This document shows, piece after piece, positions 17,372-23,702 of a DNA stretch of 30,873 bases. Every line of letters begins with the position of its first letter. Positions within the stretch are counted from its first letter, which is position 1. Position numbers and translations under genes: made by a program. This DNA is from a virus. The notes below the pieces were generated by a model. It did not search any database, had not been told where the DNA came from, and saw nothing but the letters and a program-made list of their open reading frames with translations. The stretch lies in the IMG/VR virus record IMGVR_UViG_3300023119_000079, positions 1-30,873 of that record; one strand, given 5' to 3'.

Positions 17372-17740
17372 TCAATCCTCTTCTACTTGCTTTGGTGGCA
17401 TTAACATTACACCACCTTTTGCTTCTACTTGCATCTTCTCTGTTTTAACTAGTCCAGTACGATCTAGTAATTCTTTTGCTGCCGACATTTTATCACGAAT
17501 ACCTAGTTCAGTAGGATCGTATAAAGCACCTACCATAGCCATAGCAGCTTTAGGAGCATTACGTGCCATGTAAGCAGATGTAGCATCTAGTATTTCGTCT
17601 TTTAAAGAGTTAATAATTTCTGTAGATGAAGTAGCGTCTGAGTATCCTGCAATTTTCTTTGCAGCTACAATGTCACCACCCGCTTCGTCAAATAAGACTG
17701 CAAGTAGTTTCTGTTGTTTTTCTGTTAGTGCTCTTGCCAT
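17372..17740 (-). CDS. terS: Terminase small subunit-like protein
   Basis: The start MARALTEKQQKLL at 17740 has AGAAAGAG upstream and lies one base after the preceding stop; a longer start at 17782 would overlap the upstream gene and lacks support. The 122-residue product has an N-terminal HTH-like region (L-T-E-K-Q-Q-K-L-L...A-A-K-K-I-A-G-Y-S) followed by helices with A-P-K-A-A-M-A-M-V-G-A-L and D-K-M-S-A-A-K-E-L-L-D-R-T-G-L. This is the pattern of small terminase subunits that select phage DNA for packaging. The tail includes E-A-K-G-G-V-M-L-M-P-P. The gene order with terL agrees. Confidence 0.75.
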   Translation of the reverse strand: MARALTEKQQKLLAVLFDEAGGDIVAAKKIAGYSDATSSTEIINSLKDEILDATSAYMARNAPKAAMAMVGALYDPTELGIRDKMSAAKELLDRTGLVKTEKMQVEAKGGVMLMPPKQVEED

Positions 17741-17741
17741 T

Positions 17742-18083
17742 TTAACTCTTTCTTCTAAACAATGCAAGCACAAAGTTTGCAATTGATTGACCTATTTGTG
17801 TTGGCGTAGGAAGTAACCATCCCAGTATTAATAAAAGCATAACCCAAGGTGGAATGTTTTGATTACTAATTAGTAGCTTTTCTACTGGACCTGCTTCTAC
17901 TTCTTTTGTTTCTGTAACAATATCACGTCCTGCGTTGTTAGTTTCTTCTTCTTCATATGTAACTACAGCTTGTTTGTTTTCTTTTCCTAGCTGAGTATTG
18001 GCTGCTACATTAGTGCCGCCTGTAGGTAATAAAGAAGTTAAACCACAACTAGATAATAATAAGATTAGGACTAGCCAACGCAT
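17742..18083 (-). CDS. Spanin-like lipoprotein with C-terminal TM
   Basis: This 113-residue protein starts with a lipoprotein signal: MRWLVLILLLSSC, with lipobox Cys13. Next are G-G-T-N-V-A-A-N-T-Q (about 22-31), an acidic/Thr linker, and one membrane segment (about 79-92) with I-P-P-W-V-M-L-L-L-I-L-G-W-L-L-P. The N-V-A-A-N-x-Q block plus lipobox plus C-terminal TM is the layout I recall for the spanin2 family of aquatic phages, which joins outer and inner membranes in the last lysis step. The gene overlaps the endopeptidase stop as TAATG, consistent with one lysis cassette. Confidence 0.7.
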   Translation of the reverse strand: MRWLVLILLLSSCGLTSLLPTGGTNVAANTQLGKENKQAVVTYEEEETNNAGRDIVTETKEVEAGPVEKLLISNQNIPPWVMLLLILGWLLPTPTQIGQSIANFVLALFRRKS

Positions 18084-18550
18084 TACATAAGTTCAAAATG
18101 TGGGCCATCAATAAAGGGTCTACGGGATTGTGATCGACGTAGGTCAATGTATTCGTTCATAGCATCTTCCATTGTACCGTCATAACGAGCAATATTTCCA
18201 ACTGACCAAGCTGCTCCCCACTTAATAGCACACCCAACTTCCATAGCGGCTGCTGCCATAGCGTCAGCAATATTATCATAGACGTTAATTTCCCATATTA
18301 CATCTGAGCCATCATAAGCTACAAGGTCTACGGCATGTGAGTATCCGTCTTCTTGAATCAGATGTTTTGATTTCATAGTTTGTGATCTACCCGAAGCATA
18401 CAGTTTTTCTTGCTCTTGAAGGGTTCTGACTCCATACGTTACGCCAAAATCTACTGATGTCAATTCAATAGCACGTTTGACTGTATCTACCATATCGGGA
18501 TGAACACCCTCAAGTTTACCTAATGATCTGTTGCTTAGTTTAAATCCCAT
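18083..18550 (-). CDS. Endolysin: M15-family L,D/D,D-peptidase
   Basis: This 155-residue protein resembles M15 peptidases such as the T5 endolysin (L-alanyl-D-glutamate peptidase). Zinc-site elements are visible: S-K-H at 61-63, H-A-V-D-L with D75, and D-G-P-H-F-E-L with H151. I-K-W-G-A-A-W at 109-115 corresponds to the conserved WG-x-x-W region. Compared with the usual S-x-H-x4-A-x-D spacing there is an insert of about five residues (residues 65-71), so H63 versus H72 as ligand is uncertain. No signal peptide is present, so a holin is needed for export. It overlaps both neighbours by one base (TAATG). Confidence 0.85.
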   Translation of the reverse strand: MGFKLSNRSLGKLEGVHPDMVDTVKRAIELTSVDFGVTYGVRTLQEQEKLYASGRSQTMKSKHLIQEDGYSHAVDLVAYDGSDVIWEINVYDNIADAMAAAAMEVGCAIKWGAAWSVGNIARYDGTMEDAMNEYIDLRRSQSRRPFIDGPHFELM

Positions 18551-18870
18551 TACCGCATATCCTTTGCTTTACCACCCATAGGCTTACCTGCCATGTATGC
18601 TGTAGCCCCCATGTAAGCAGCAACTACGCCAGTTTGTGCGATATAAAATAGCCCTAGCAAATCTGCTAGAGCATTTACTCTTGAGTCTGACATAAAAGGA
18701 GTAAACAGAAATACAGTAAAAATAATCATCATGCCCATAGCTACCCAAGCCATAAACTTTTGTGATTCTGCTTTTTCTTCACGTAGCTCTATTTCAAGCA
18801 TACGTTCTTTCATTGCTACTTCTTCTGGAGTGATTGTGCCATCACCATCTACATCAAAATCTACGACCAT
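18550..18870 (-). CDS. Putative holin with N-terminal EF-hand loop
   Basis: This 106-residue protein opens with a canonical EF-hand calcium loop: D6, D8, D10, G11, I13 and E17 within D-V-D-G-D-G-T-I-T-P-E-E. A charged helix (20-38) is followed by two membrane segments (about 40-59 and 71-93) and a basic tail. The position directly before the M15 endopeptidase and the two-TM topology suggest a holin. The EF-hand makes it unusual and could allow calcium-dependent assembly, or it may be a structural cap. The start at 18870 has AAGGAC in the end of the upstream gene. Confidence 0.65.
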   Translation of the reverse strand: MVVDFDVDGDGTITPEEVAMKERMLEIELREEKAESQKFMAWVAMGMMIIFTVFLFTPFMSDSRVNALADLLGLFYIAQTGVVAAYMGATAYMAGKPMGGKAKDMR

Positions 18871-18873
18871 GTA

Positions 18874-19131
18874 TCAAGTCCTTCTGAAACGTTTGGCAGT
18901 CTCAGCCGCCCCTTTAGGTTGTTTAGAAAACTGCTTACCTGCTGAGGTGTCTTTTCTTTTTTGTGCTGTACTAGCTGCATACTGCGAACTAGACATTGCT
19001 TTAATAGCTGCTTCAGGTAGATAACGTTCTCCTGTAGCTTTTGGTCCTTGCGTCGAAGGGTTACCACTTTTGGTTCTCCAGTTTTGTCGAGTCCACTTAT
19101 CTAAACTTTGTTGTGATTTAGCTTTAGCCAT
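18874..19131 (-). CDS. Small basic conserved phage protein
   Basis: This 85-residue, strongly basic protein has the core R-T-K-S-G-N-P-S-T-Q-G-P-K-A-T-G-E-R-Y-L-P followed by E-A-A-I-K-A-M-S-S-S-Q-Y-A-A and a K-Q-F-S-K-Q-P-K segment. I recall this core from small proteins of T4-like and other marine phages, but no function is known to me. It overlaps the upstream gene by 8 bases and lies just upstream of the holin candidate. Nucleic-acid or virion-internal roles are both possible. Confidence 0.65.
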   Translation of the reverse strand: MAKAKSQQSLDKWTRQNWRTKSGNPSTQGPKATGERYLPEAAIKAMSSSQYAASTAQKRKDTSAGKQFSKQPKGAAETAKRFRRT

Positions 19132-19585
19132 TTGCGGTTAACCATGCAAAGAATATAATACCGCCGATACCAGCAAGCAATAATAAACCTGTTAATGTCC
19201 AAGTTATAATTGCTTCTTGTAACTCTGCTTTGCGGTACTCGTGTTCTTTCTTTTGTTTACGAATACGAGCTTCTGTAGCTACTAATTCGTCCCAAGCACT
19301 TGGCCCCATGACAAAACTAATGTAGCTACGTAACTCTTCTCTCATAGCTTCTGCTTTACGTTTAGCAGCAAATACTTCTATAGCTTCAGCTTCAACTGAA
19401 CCGCCCATAGATTTCCACCACGGAGGATTATTTACTTGTTTCTCTGCTTGGCCTAAGTCTGCCATATATCCAGCCCATTGAGTTAGTTGACCAGACATAT
19501 CTTGCAAGTCCTTGCCTATAGCAAAACCTTTTTTAAGTGCGTTGAAGGCAACGGTAGCCCCACTGATAATTGTCACTGGGTCCAT
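19124..19585 (-). CDS. Conserved phage protein with C-terminal TM
   Basis: This 153-residue protein starts MDPVTIISGATVAFNALKKG with AGAGGGC upstream. It has an amphipathic N-terminal helix, a W-W-K-S-M-G-G-S-V-E-A-E-A-I-E-V-F-A-A-K-R-K segment (about 56-78), a basic coiled coil (RIRKQKKEHEYRKAEL) and a single C-terminal membrane segment (about 127-150). Similar proteins occur in marine phages, with no function known to me. It sits at the upstream end of the lysis cassette, so an inner-membrane lysis or lysis-timing role is plausible. Confidence 0.65.
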   Translation of the reverse strand: MDPVTIISGATVAFNALKKGFAIGKDLQDMSGQLTQWAGYMADLGQAEKQVNNPPWWKSMGGSVEAEAIEVFAAKRKAEAMREELRSYISFVMGPSAWDELVATEARIRKQKKEHEYRKAELQEAIITWTLTGLLLLAGIGGIIFFAWLTANG

Positions 19586-19594
19586 ATTGCCCTC

Positions 19595-19804
19595 TTAGCT
19601 TTTATACCCGCCACCTGCAGCTTTATACTGCTTGGCTAACATCTGAGCTTTACGTGCAGACCATTGACCTGCTGCACCGCCCTTATTACCTGCTTTAATT
19701 TTTTTAAACAACCGTTCACGCAATGCTGGCTTTGTGTAGTTTCCAGCCGAGTTTACGGTGCTTTTTTTCTTTTTTGGCTTGGGGGATTTCCGTGGTGCTC
19801 TCAT
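19595..19804 (-). CDS. Small basic phage protein, GGGYKS C-terminus
   Basis: This 69-residue, very basic protein starts with MRAPRKSPKPKKKK, then has a conserved core S-A-G-N-Y-T-K-P and G-Q-W-S-A-R-K-A-Q-M-L-A-K-Q-Y-K-A-A-G-G-G-Y-K-S. The core is familiar from small proteins in many marine phage genomes; no function is known to me. It overlaps the DUF1127 gene by 89 bases in a different frame. Its C-terminal A-x-G-G-G-Y-K end belongs to the recurring GG motif of this operon. Confidence 0.65.
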   Translation of the reverse strand: MRAPRKSPKPKKKKSTVNSAGNYTKPALRERLFKKIKAGNKGGAAGQWSARKAQMLAKQYKAAGGGYKS

Positions 19805-19961
19805 CGTATACTACTCGTTTAATATCTCCACGCCCAATACCAATATCATTTAATTCACGATCAGACATACGATACAAATGCATTGCCGCAATACGGCGAT
19901 TTGCTTCTGCCTGACGTGCCTCAATAAAGGCGTTAAATGTTTTCTTAAACCATTCTTTCAT
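19716..19961 (-). CDS. DUF1127 (YjiS-like) domain protein
   Basis: This 81-residue protein has residues about 14-52 matching the DUF1127/YjiS pattern: A-R-Q-A-E-A-N-R-R-I-A-A-M-H-L-Y-R-M-S-D-R-E-L, then D-I-G-I-G-R-G-D-I. This family is common in alphaproteobacteria, where small members have been linked to RNA and metabolism control; in a phage it is probably host-derived. A lysine-rich tail has been added. The start has GGAGA upstream, and a promoter candidate lies about 60 bases upstream, so it heads its own transcript into the lysis cassette. Confidence 0.8.
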   Translation of the reverse strand: MKEWFKKTFNAFIEARQAEANRRIAAMHLYRMSDRELNDIGIGRGDIKRVVYDESTTEIPQAKKEKKHRKLGWKLHKASIA

Positions 19962-20019
19962 AACTATCTCCTTGTGTTATCGGTAACTTTTGCTACCAGA
20001 GATAGTTATATCATATATA

Positions 20020-20048
20020 GTTATAGCATACTACACACAATAATGCAA
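20020..20048 (-). promoter_or_regulatory. Putative sigma70 promoter upstream of the DUF1127/lysis genes
   Basis: Reading leftward: -35 TTGCAT (20048-20043), a 17-bp spacer, and -10 TATAAC (20025-20020) preceded by TGC (extended -10). The -35 is weak but the -10 equals that of the capsid promoter. The -35 lies in an inverted repeat (TAATGCA at 20041-20047 with TGCATTA at 20057-20063) that also covers the stop of the preceding gene. Confidence 0.5.
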
Positions 20049-20060
20049 CCCCGTTATGCA

Positions 20061-20420
20061 TTAACCAACAGGGATAAACGTTTCTGTTATTGTAAGAATT
20101 GTATCAATGTGCCCAGCAGATGAAGGAGTAACACGTATTTCGTCACCTGCTTGTAAGACAAGATCAATGTTAGAAAAATTTACATAGTCACTTGCGTTGA
20201 TACTCTTACCTTTTAAAAAGTGAGAGGTGTAGTCATCTGCAGCTACGTACCATTCTACTTCTACAGAGTTAGTAGAACTTCCACCATTTACTACGTGAAT
20301 AAAGGTAACTTCTGCCACTGCATTAGCAGGACAGGTGTATACAGTTTCGTATATTGTTCCCGTGTTGTGACCATACACAGATTTAATACGTGCTGATTTA
20401 CCTTGGTTTACTAAGCTCAT
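20061..20420 (-). CDS. Beta-rich conserved phage structural-type protein
   Basis: This 119-residue protein is beta-strand rich: MSLVNQGKSARIKSVYGHN, then E-T-V-Y-T-C-P-A-N-A-V-A-E-V-T-F-I-H-V-V-N, D-L-V-L-Q-A-G-D-E-I-R-V and an I-T-E-T-F end. This arrangement (a small jelly-roll-like protein with L-x-A-G-D-x-I) is typical of minor virion proteins in marine phages. It is the last gene of the upstream small-protein cluster before the putative promoter and hairpin. Exact function unknown. Confidence 0.6.
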   Translation of the reverse strand: MSLVNQGKSARIKSVYGHNTGTIYETVYTCPANAVAEVTFIHVVNGGSSTNSVEVEWYVAADDYTSHFLKGKSINASDYVNFSNIDLVLQAGDEIRVTPSSAGHIDTILTITETFIPVG

Positions 20421-20738
20421 TTATTTTTTGTTCTTAACTACCCACGCCTCATTGACTTCTGTATTAGGATCATCTGCAATAAAATGTCCATTTTTGTCAC
20501 GAGCACGTTCCATTACAAGTTCAGCAGCTTTAGATGCTACTTTCTTTACTGCTTTCTTTACTTGTTTCTTGACATTGGGCTTTTTACTTACAATGTCTTG
20601 AATACGTGAGTCACTGATATAATACCCACCATAAGGGTCTTTACCTGCAAGCACATCACCACGTTGTGTAGTAACAGTGTCATCAGTAACTACGTATCCA
20701 TGTTTCTCTAGTTCCGATTGCCAATCTGTAAAATTCAT
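20421..20738 (-). CDS. Hypothetical protein, Lys-rich
   Basis: This 105-residue protein has an N-terminal part with W-Q-S-E-L-E-K-H-G-Y and a G-G-Y-Y-I-S-D-S-R segment, a basic helix (KKQVKKAVKKVASKAAELVM), and an end with D-D-P-N-T-E-V-N-E-A-W. It overlaps the upstream gene as ATGA, indicating coupled translation. I do not recognise a family. The last part (G-H-F-I-A-D-D-P-N-T-x-x-N-E-A-W) is a pattern seen in small marine phage proteins. Confidence 0.55.
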   Translation of the reverse strand: MNFTDWQSELEKHGYVVTDDTVTTQRGDVLAGKDPYGGYYISDSRIQDIVSKKPNVKKQVKKAVKKVASKAAELVMERARDKNGHFIADDPNTEVNEAWVVKNKK

Positions 20739-20953
20739 TTATCTTTACCACCTTTTAAACACTTACCTGCTGCCAAGCAGTTACCCCGTGTTTGACATCC
20801 TTCACATGTCTCCATAATAAATCCACCTTCATTCATTTTCTTGTAACCACTGGCATACGCAGCGGCAGCTTGTTTTTCTGCACCTTTACGAGTAGGATAC
20901 ACTTTACCTGAGTCACCCCACTTGTAACCACCCTTAACTTTACGTATAGGCAT
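20735..20953 (-). CDS. Small protein: conserved basic N-terminus plus Cys cluster
   Basis: This 72-residue protein has an N-terminal half (MPIRKVKGGYKWGDSGKVYP, then T-R-K-G-A-E-K-Q-A-A-A-A-Y-A-S-G-Y) that is familiar from many marine phages; function unknown. The second half is M-N-E-G-G-F-I-M-E-T followed by a four-Cys cluster (C-x2-C-x5-C-x5-C) and a Lys/Gly end. The cluster could bind a metal. It shares the N/K-x-G-G motif with other proteins of this operon. It starts as TAATG in the upstream stop. Confidence 0.65.
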   Translation of the reverse strand: MPIRKVKGGYKWGDSGKVYPTRKGAEKQAAAAYASGYKKMNEGGFIMETCEGCQTRGNCLAAGKCLKGGKDK

Positions 20954-21141
20954 TAGGCACTATTTCCTTCAACTTTGTGGCAGTGGGGAGTAGCATAAGC
21001 ACCCCCTTGCCTTATAGTACTTGCTATCCGCTCTGCTTCCTTTAAACACGTTTCCTCAGTATAGAAAGGTTCTGGTTTTGCTATAATCTTACAGGACAAT
21101 GCCATAGGATCAAAACATACAAGCATTATCCCTATCCACAT
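20953..21141 (-). CDS. Small Cys-containing protein with hydrophobic N-terminus
   Basis: This 62-residue protein begins with a short hydrophobic segment (MWIGIMLVCFDPMALSC), then has Y-T-E-E-T-C-L-K-E-A-E-R-I-A and P-H-C-H. Its four cysteines and hydrophobic start suggest export or membrane attachment, although the segment is short. Small phage proteins with an F/Y-x-x-x-x-x-C-x-x-x-A pattern after a hydrophobic start are known to me, but not their function. AAGAAG lies upstream and the stop overlaps the next start. Confidence 0.5.
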   Translation of the reverse strand: MWIGIMLVCFDPMALSCKIIAKPEPFYTEETCLKEAERIASTIRQGGAYATPHCHKVEGNSA

Positions 21142-21145
21142 AGTA

Positions 21146-21721
21146 CTACTTCTTTTTCTTAGAATAACCGCCCTTAGCAGCTCTCATCATACTAGCTTTC
21201 TTACCTTTAGCTTTTGGTTTTTGTGGTCCATACTTATCACGGGTAGTTGGACCGCCTCTGCCGTTATACTTAGTAAGAAGCTCACGCAAAGGAAGACCCA
21301 GCTTATCGGCTTCTTTTTTCATAGACTTTAACCAAGCAGGTTCAACAGAACCTCCTGCTTTCATTTTAGGACGAAGCTTAGGTTTAGGAGACTGAGATGT
21401 ACGAGGAACAGTGCGTTTAGGTTTTGCTGCTTCTTCTGATGCAATTTTAAGAAGTGTTTCCCTAATCGCTGCTTTTTGTGCTAAAGAAAGATTTTCCTTT
21501 TCCAACTTTTTTAGTTCAGATGCATTTGTCATTTCACGAATAGCCGCAACGGTAAGTCCTGCACCTAGACCTGCTGCTGCACCTTGTCTACGCCCTACTT
21601 GTTTACCTACACGACGACCACCACCAAATGCACGTTGCGCTGGTGTGGAAGAATTTTTCTGTAGCCTCTTTTTAGCTTTAATTTCATTTCTTATTCTCGA
21701 TATTGTAGTACTTCTAGACAT
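21146..21721 (-). CDS. Basic protein with GG motifs
   Basis: This 191-residue, strongly basic protein has a G-G-G-R-R-V-G-K-Q-V-G-R-R-Q-G segment followed by a Gly/Ala-rich short hydrophobic stretch (AAAGLGAGLTVAAI), a Lys/Pro-rich linker (about 105-118), K-M-K-A-G-G-S-V-E-P-A-W-L-K-S-M, and the C-terminus A-A-K-G-G-Y-S-K-K-K-K. It overlaps the upstream stop as TAATG. No family recognised. The composition suggests a DNA-associated internal virion protein or assembly factor, as inference only. Confidence 0.55.
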   Translation of the reverse strand: MSRSTTISRIRNEIKAKKRLQKNSSTPAQRAFGGGRRVGKQVGRRQGAAAGLGAGLTVAAIREMTNASELKKLEKENLSLAQKAAIRETLLKIASEEAAKPKRTVPRTSQSPKPKLRPKMKAGGSVEPAWLKSMKKEADKLGLPLRELLTKYNGRGGPTTRDKYGPQKPKAKGKKASMMRAAKGGYSKKKK

Positions 21722-22371
21722 TAGTTATTTCCTTGTGTTCCTGCTACAGATGCGCCACAGTTTGCGTAGCCGCCTTTGTTATAGTTAAGTCCTTTAACGC
21801 CTTTTGCTTTTGCAGGAATTTTAAATGGGGCACGTGGTATAGTGACAGACTTAGCTTTCATATCTGCTGCATTTTGAGAAACACCCCGACCTTTTTTGTT
21901 TACTTCTTCAGCATTCGCACGGTTAATAGCAGTAATAATGCTTTTATATTTAGCCTCTGTAATACGTCCTGCCGCCAGATCAGCTTTAGCTTTACGTTTA
22001 CCTTCAGCACGTGAAACACTGGTATACGCTATCATAGAACCTGGACCTTCTTTTTTATTCTGTTGTGTAGTTGTCTTTGCACTTACACGACCTGTTGCTG
22101 CACGTGCTCTTTCTTCGCCAGATTGTCTACGTTTAGCTGGAGGAATTGCTGAACGATCACCTTTTGGTTTAGGCTTTGCTGCTTCACCACGCTTTACAAT
22201 AGAATCAATATTCTTTTTTTCTGCCTGATTAATCTTAGCAATAGCTGCCGCTTCTTTTTCACCCTTCATCTTAGGGTTGGCTCGAATAGCTTTACGAGCT
22301 GCATTCGCCTCTGATTTTGTAGCAGTTTTACTTACTGCCTTTCCTATTTTTGTCAATAATCCAGCCAACAT
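21721..22371 (-). CDS. Basic Ala/Lys-rich protein with NKGGYANCGAS end
   Basis: This 216-residue protein is helical, with high Lys/Ala/Arg content, a short amphipathic start (MLAGLLTKIGKAVSK) and a C-terminus L-N-Y-N-K-G-G-Y-A-N-C-G-A-S-V-A-G-T-Q-G. I recall the N-K-G-G-Y-x-N-C-G-A-S end from otherwise unrelated marine phage proteins, so it may be a tag. AAAGGA precedes the ATG. The gene is directly followed by the GG-motif protein at 21146-21721. Function unknown; a virion-internal role is possible. Confidence 0.55.
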   Translation of the reverse strand: MLAGLLTKIGKAVSKTATKSEANAARKAIRANPKMKGEKEAAAIAKINQAEKKNIDSIVKRGEAAKPKPKGDRSAIPPAKRRQSGEERARAATGRVSAKTTTQQNKKEGPGSMIAYTSVSRAEGKRKAKADLAAGRITEAKYKSIITAINRANAEEVNKKGRGVSQNAADMKAKSVTIPRAPFKIPAKAKGVKGLNYNKGGYANCGASVAGTQGNN

Positions 22372-22386
22372 TTTAATTACGTCCTT

Positions 22387-22680
22387 TTACCACTTGACCT
22401 TATGCGACCAGTACTTAGCACTTAGTTTACTAGTCGGCTTACCTTGAGCATTATGCCGTGCATAATAACTTTTCTTACGTGCTTTGTCTTTAGCACTAGT
22501 GGGGTTCTTACCTGCCCCCTTTACACCTTGTTGACCAAAACGGATAAACTTATAAGTGTCACCTTCCTTAGCCATTACGCAATGTGATTTAGTTGGGTGC
22601 TTAGGTGTACGCTTAGGTTTGTTAACACCAGTAAGCCCCTCTTCTTTCATTTTAGTTTTGACTCTTTCAGGTATACTCAT
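22387..22680 (-). CDS. Conserved basic phage protein (RFGQQGVKGAGKNP family)
   Basis: This 97-residue protein has the pattern K-P-K-R-T-P-K-H-P-T-K-S-H, then a K-F-I-R-F-G-Q-Q-G-V-K-G-A-G-K-N-P segment, R-K-K-S-Y-Y-A-R-H and a final S-A-K-Y-W-S-H-K-V-K-W. This combination is widely conserved in T4-like cyanophages and other marine phages as a protein of unknown function (I believe a DUF exists but cannot verify the number). The start overlaps the upstream stop as TAATG. It may bind nucleic acid. Confidence 0.75.
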   Translation of the reverse strand: MSIPERVKTKMKEEGLTGVNKPKRTPKHPTKSHCVMAKEGDTYKFIRFGQQGVKGAGKNPTSAKDKARKKSYYARHNAQGKPTSKLSAKYWSHKVKW

Positions 22681-22892
22681 TAGTCAGTACCGTCCGTCCA
22701 TCCTTCCATACGCATAGCCCATTCTACATGTTCCAACGTAAACTTCCTCCCATAGTGGTTCTGTACGGCCTCTCGTACATAGAATACATCACTATGAGGG
22801 ATATGCAATCTATCTATAGTTCCATTAAGTAAATGATTATAAAACTCAGAAAGAACATTGTCAGTATATAGTTTTACTGATTTTTGCTTCAT
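22680..22892 (-). CDS. Hypothetical protein, first gene of the leftward block
   Basis: The ATG at 22892 is preferred over a TTG two codons upstream. The 70-residue product contains L-S-E-F-Y-N-H-L-L-N-G-T-I-D-R-L, V-F-Y-V-R-E-A-V-Q-N-H-Y-G-R-K-F-T-L-E-H-V-E-W-A-M and an acidic end. The second helical pair could be DNA binding (the R-E-A-V...T-L-E-H-V-E-W pattern is HTH-like), but this is weak. As the promoter-proximal gene of the leftward block it could be a regulator. Confidence 0.55.
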   Translation of the reverse strand: MKQKSVKLYTDNVLSEFYNHLLNGTIDRLHIPHSDVFYVREAVQNHYGRKFTLEHVEWAMRMEGWTDGTD

Positions 22893-22939
22893 TGTCAAGA
22901 ACTTTCTTTATACAATACAAACTCCTCGCCTAACGGCGT

Positions 22940-23026
22940 ACACTTTAAGTGTTACATATACGTGATAAATAAGTTAAGTATAATTATATCTAACTATAAT
23001 TACAGTTAAGTGAATCACTTTAAGTG
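22940..23026. repeat. Two copies of CACTTTAAGTG dyad (operator candidate)
   Basis: The dyad CACTT-T-AAGTG occurs at 22941-22951 (with flanking A/T, ACACTTTAAGTGT) and at 23016-23026, 75 bases centre to centre. They flank an AT-rich stretch with a leftward TATAAT, where a late promoter for the structural block is expected. A repressor or activator site pair is plausible. Confidence 0.4.
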
Positions 23027-23369
23027 TCATCTTAGTTTTAACTATAATAGTTTTACACATTCTGTGAGGCATGTCAACCCCTAGCAGATATAATAAGAAC
23101 ATTGTTCCTGTAATCCCACGTTTTGAAGAACCATGTTCTGTGTAAACCACTATGTATGTAATGTGGTTAACACTCCATTTTTCCTGATCTGTGTATTTAT
23201 ACATGCATATATACGTACACCCCCACCCTGTCCCCTGCCCGTGGCCTACTCACCGCACACAATTCTGCGCATAATGCAATGTCATGACGTGTGGTGAGAG
23301 CAGCAGAAGTGTCTCAGTTCACCAACACACCGAAGGTGTAAGCAATTTCAATGGGTTACTTGTCTACGA

Positions 23370-23405
23370 CAACTGTTATGGAATCAGTTGCCACTCTTTA
23401 GAGTG
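23370..23405 (+). other. Two adjacent hairpins in the control region
   Basis: Hairpin one pairs CAACTG (23370-23375) with CAGTTG (23385-23390). Hairpin two is CACTC-TTTA-GAGTG (23392-23405). Its 14-base core CACTCTTTAGAGTG is the exact reverse complement of the core of the hairpin at 24471-24492. Both lie over a possible 16-codon reading frame at 23351-23401. Confidence 0.4.
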
Positions 23406-23465
23406 AGTAAAAAGGTTATAATGTAACACCGAAGGTGTGTTGAAGATACAATGCACATTTTTACC

Positions 23466-23484
23466 CTACCCCCAGAGGGGGTGG
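23466..23484. other. GC-rich hairpin (CTACCCCC/GGGGGTGG)
   Basis: An 8-bp stem of CTACCCCC and GGGGGTGG (one wobble pair) around an AGA loop, conspicuous in otherwise moderate-GC DNA. No U-run follows on either strand, so it is not a standard intrinsic terminator. Confidence 0.4.
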
Positions 23485-23543
23485 TGGTCATTGGCAGAGC
23501 TGCATACGGCTTGTAGGATCGTGAAGCTGACCCAGTTCAAAGT

Positions 23544-23557
23544 GTCCGATGTCGGAC
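23544..23557 (+). repeat. GTCCGATGTCGGAC palindromic element, copy 1
   Basis: Six-base arms GTCCGA and TCGGAC around TG, preceded by AAAGT. It is non-coding, in the control region, and 4 bases before a GAA-triloop hairpin. It is the first of six identical 14-base copies, all in the same orientation. Confidence 0.85.
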
Positions 23558-23702
23558 GGTTCACCGAAGGTGGTATCTTACTGTGGCAATTAGGTCACAC
23601 TTCTTCACGAGTTTAGCGCATGAACTTCAGAAAAAAATGGAACATTTTATTTCTTGCAGTAGCGCAGGAAACGGCAAGCGCAGGGGATCACATGACGTGT
23701 TG

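Larger units (their letters stand above)
23327..23572. repeat. Three CACC-GAA-GGTG triloop hairpins
   Basis: ACACC-GAA-GGTGT at 23327-23339 and again at 23426-23438, and CACC-GAA-GGTG at 23562-23572. The stem is 4-5 bp with a GAA loop closed by C-G, a loop known for unusually stable DNA mini-hairpins. Two copies are identical over 13 bases, 99 bases apart. The role is unknown. Confidence 0.55.

Noticed and set aside
22974-23204. 76-codon leftward reading frame in the control region
   Set aside because: No ribosome binding site before its start, AT-driven low-quality sequence, and it overlaps promoter-like and dyad elements.
23351-23401. 16-codon rightward frame (MGYLSTTT...) as a leader peptide
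   Set aside because: No ribosome binding site and no transcript start seen upstream; its sequence is explained by the two hairpins it contains.
23485-23600. tRNA-like sequence (GTTCAA and GGTTCACC segments)
   Set aside because: No cloverleaf or paired acceptor stem could be formed.
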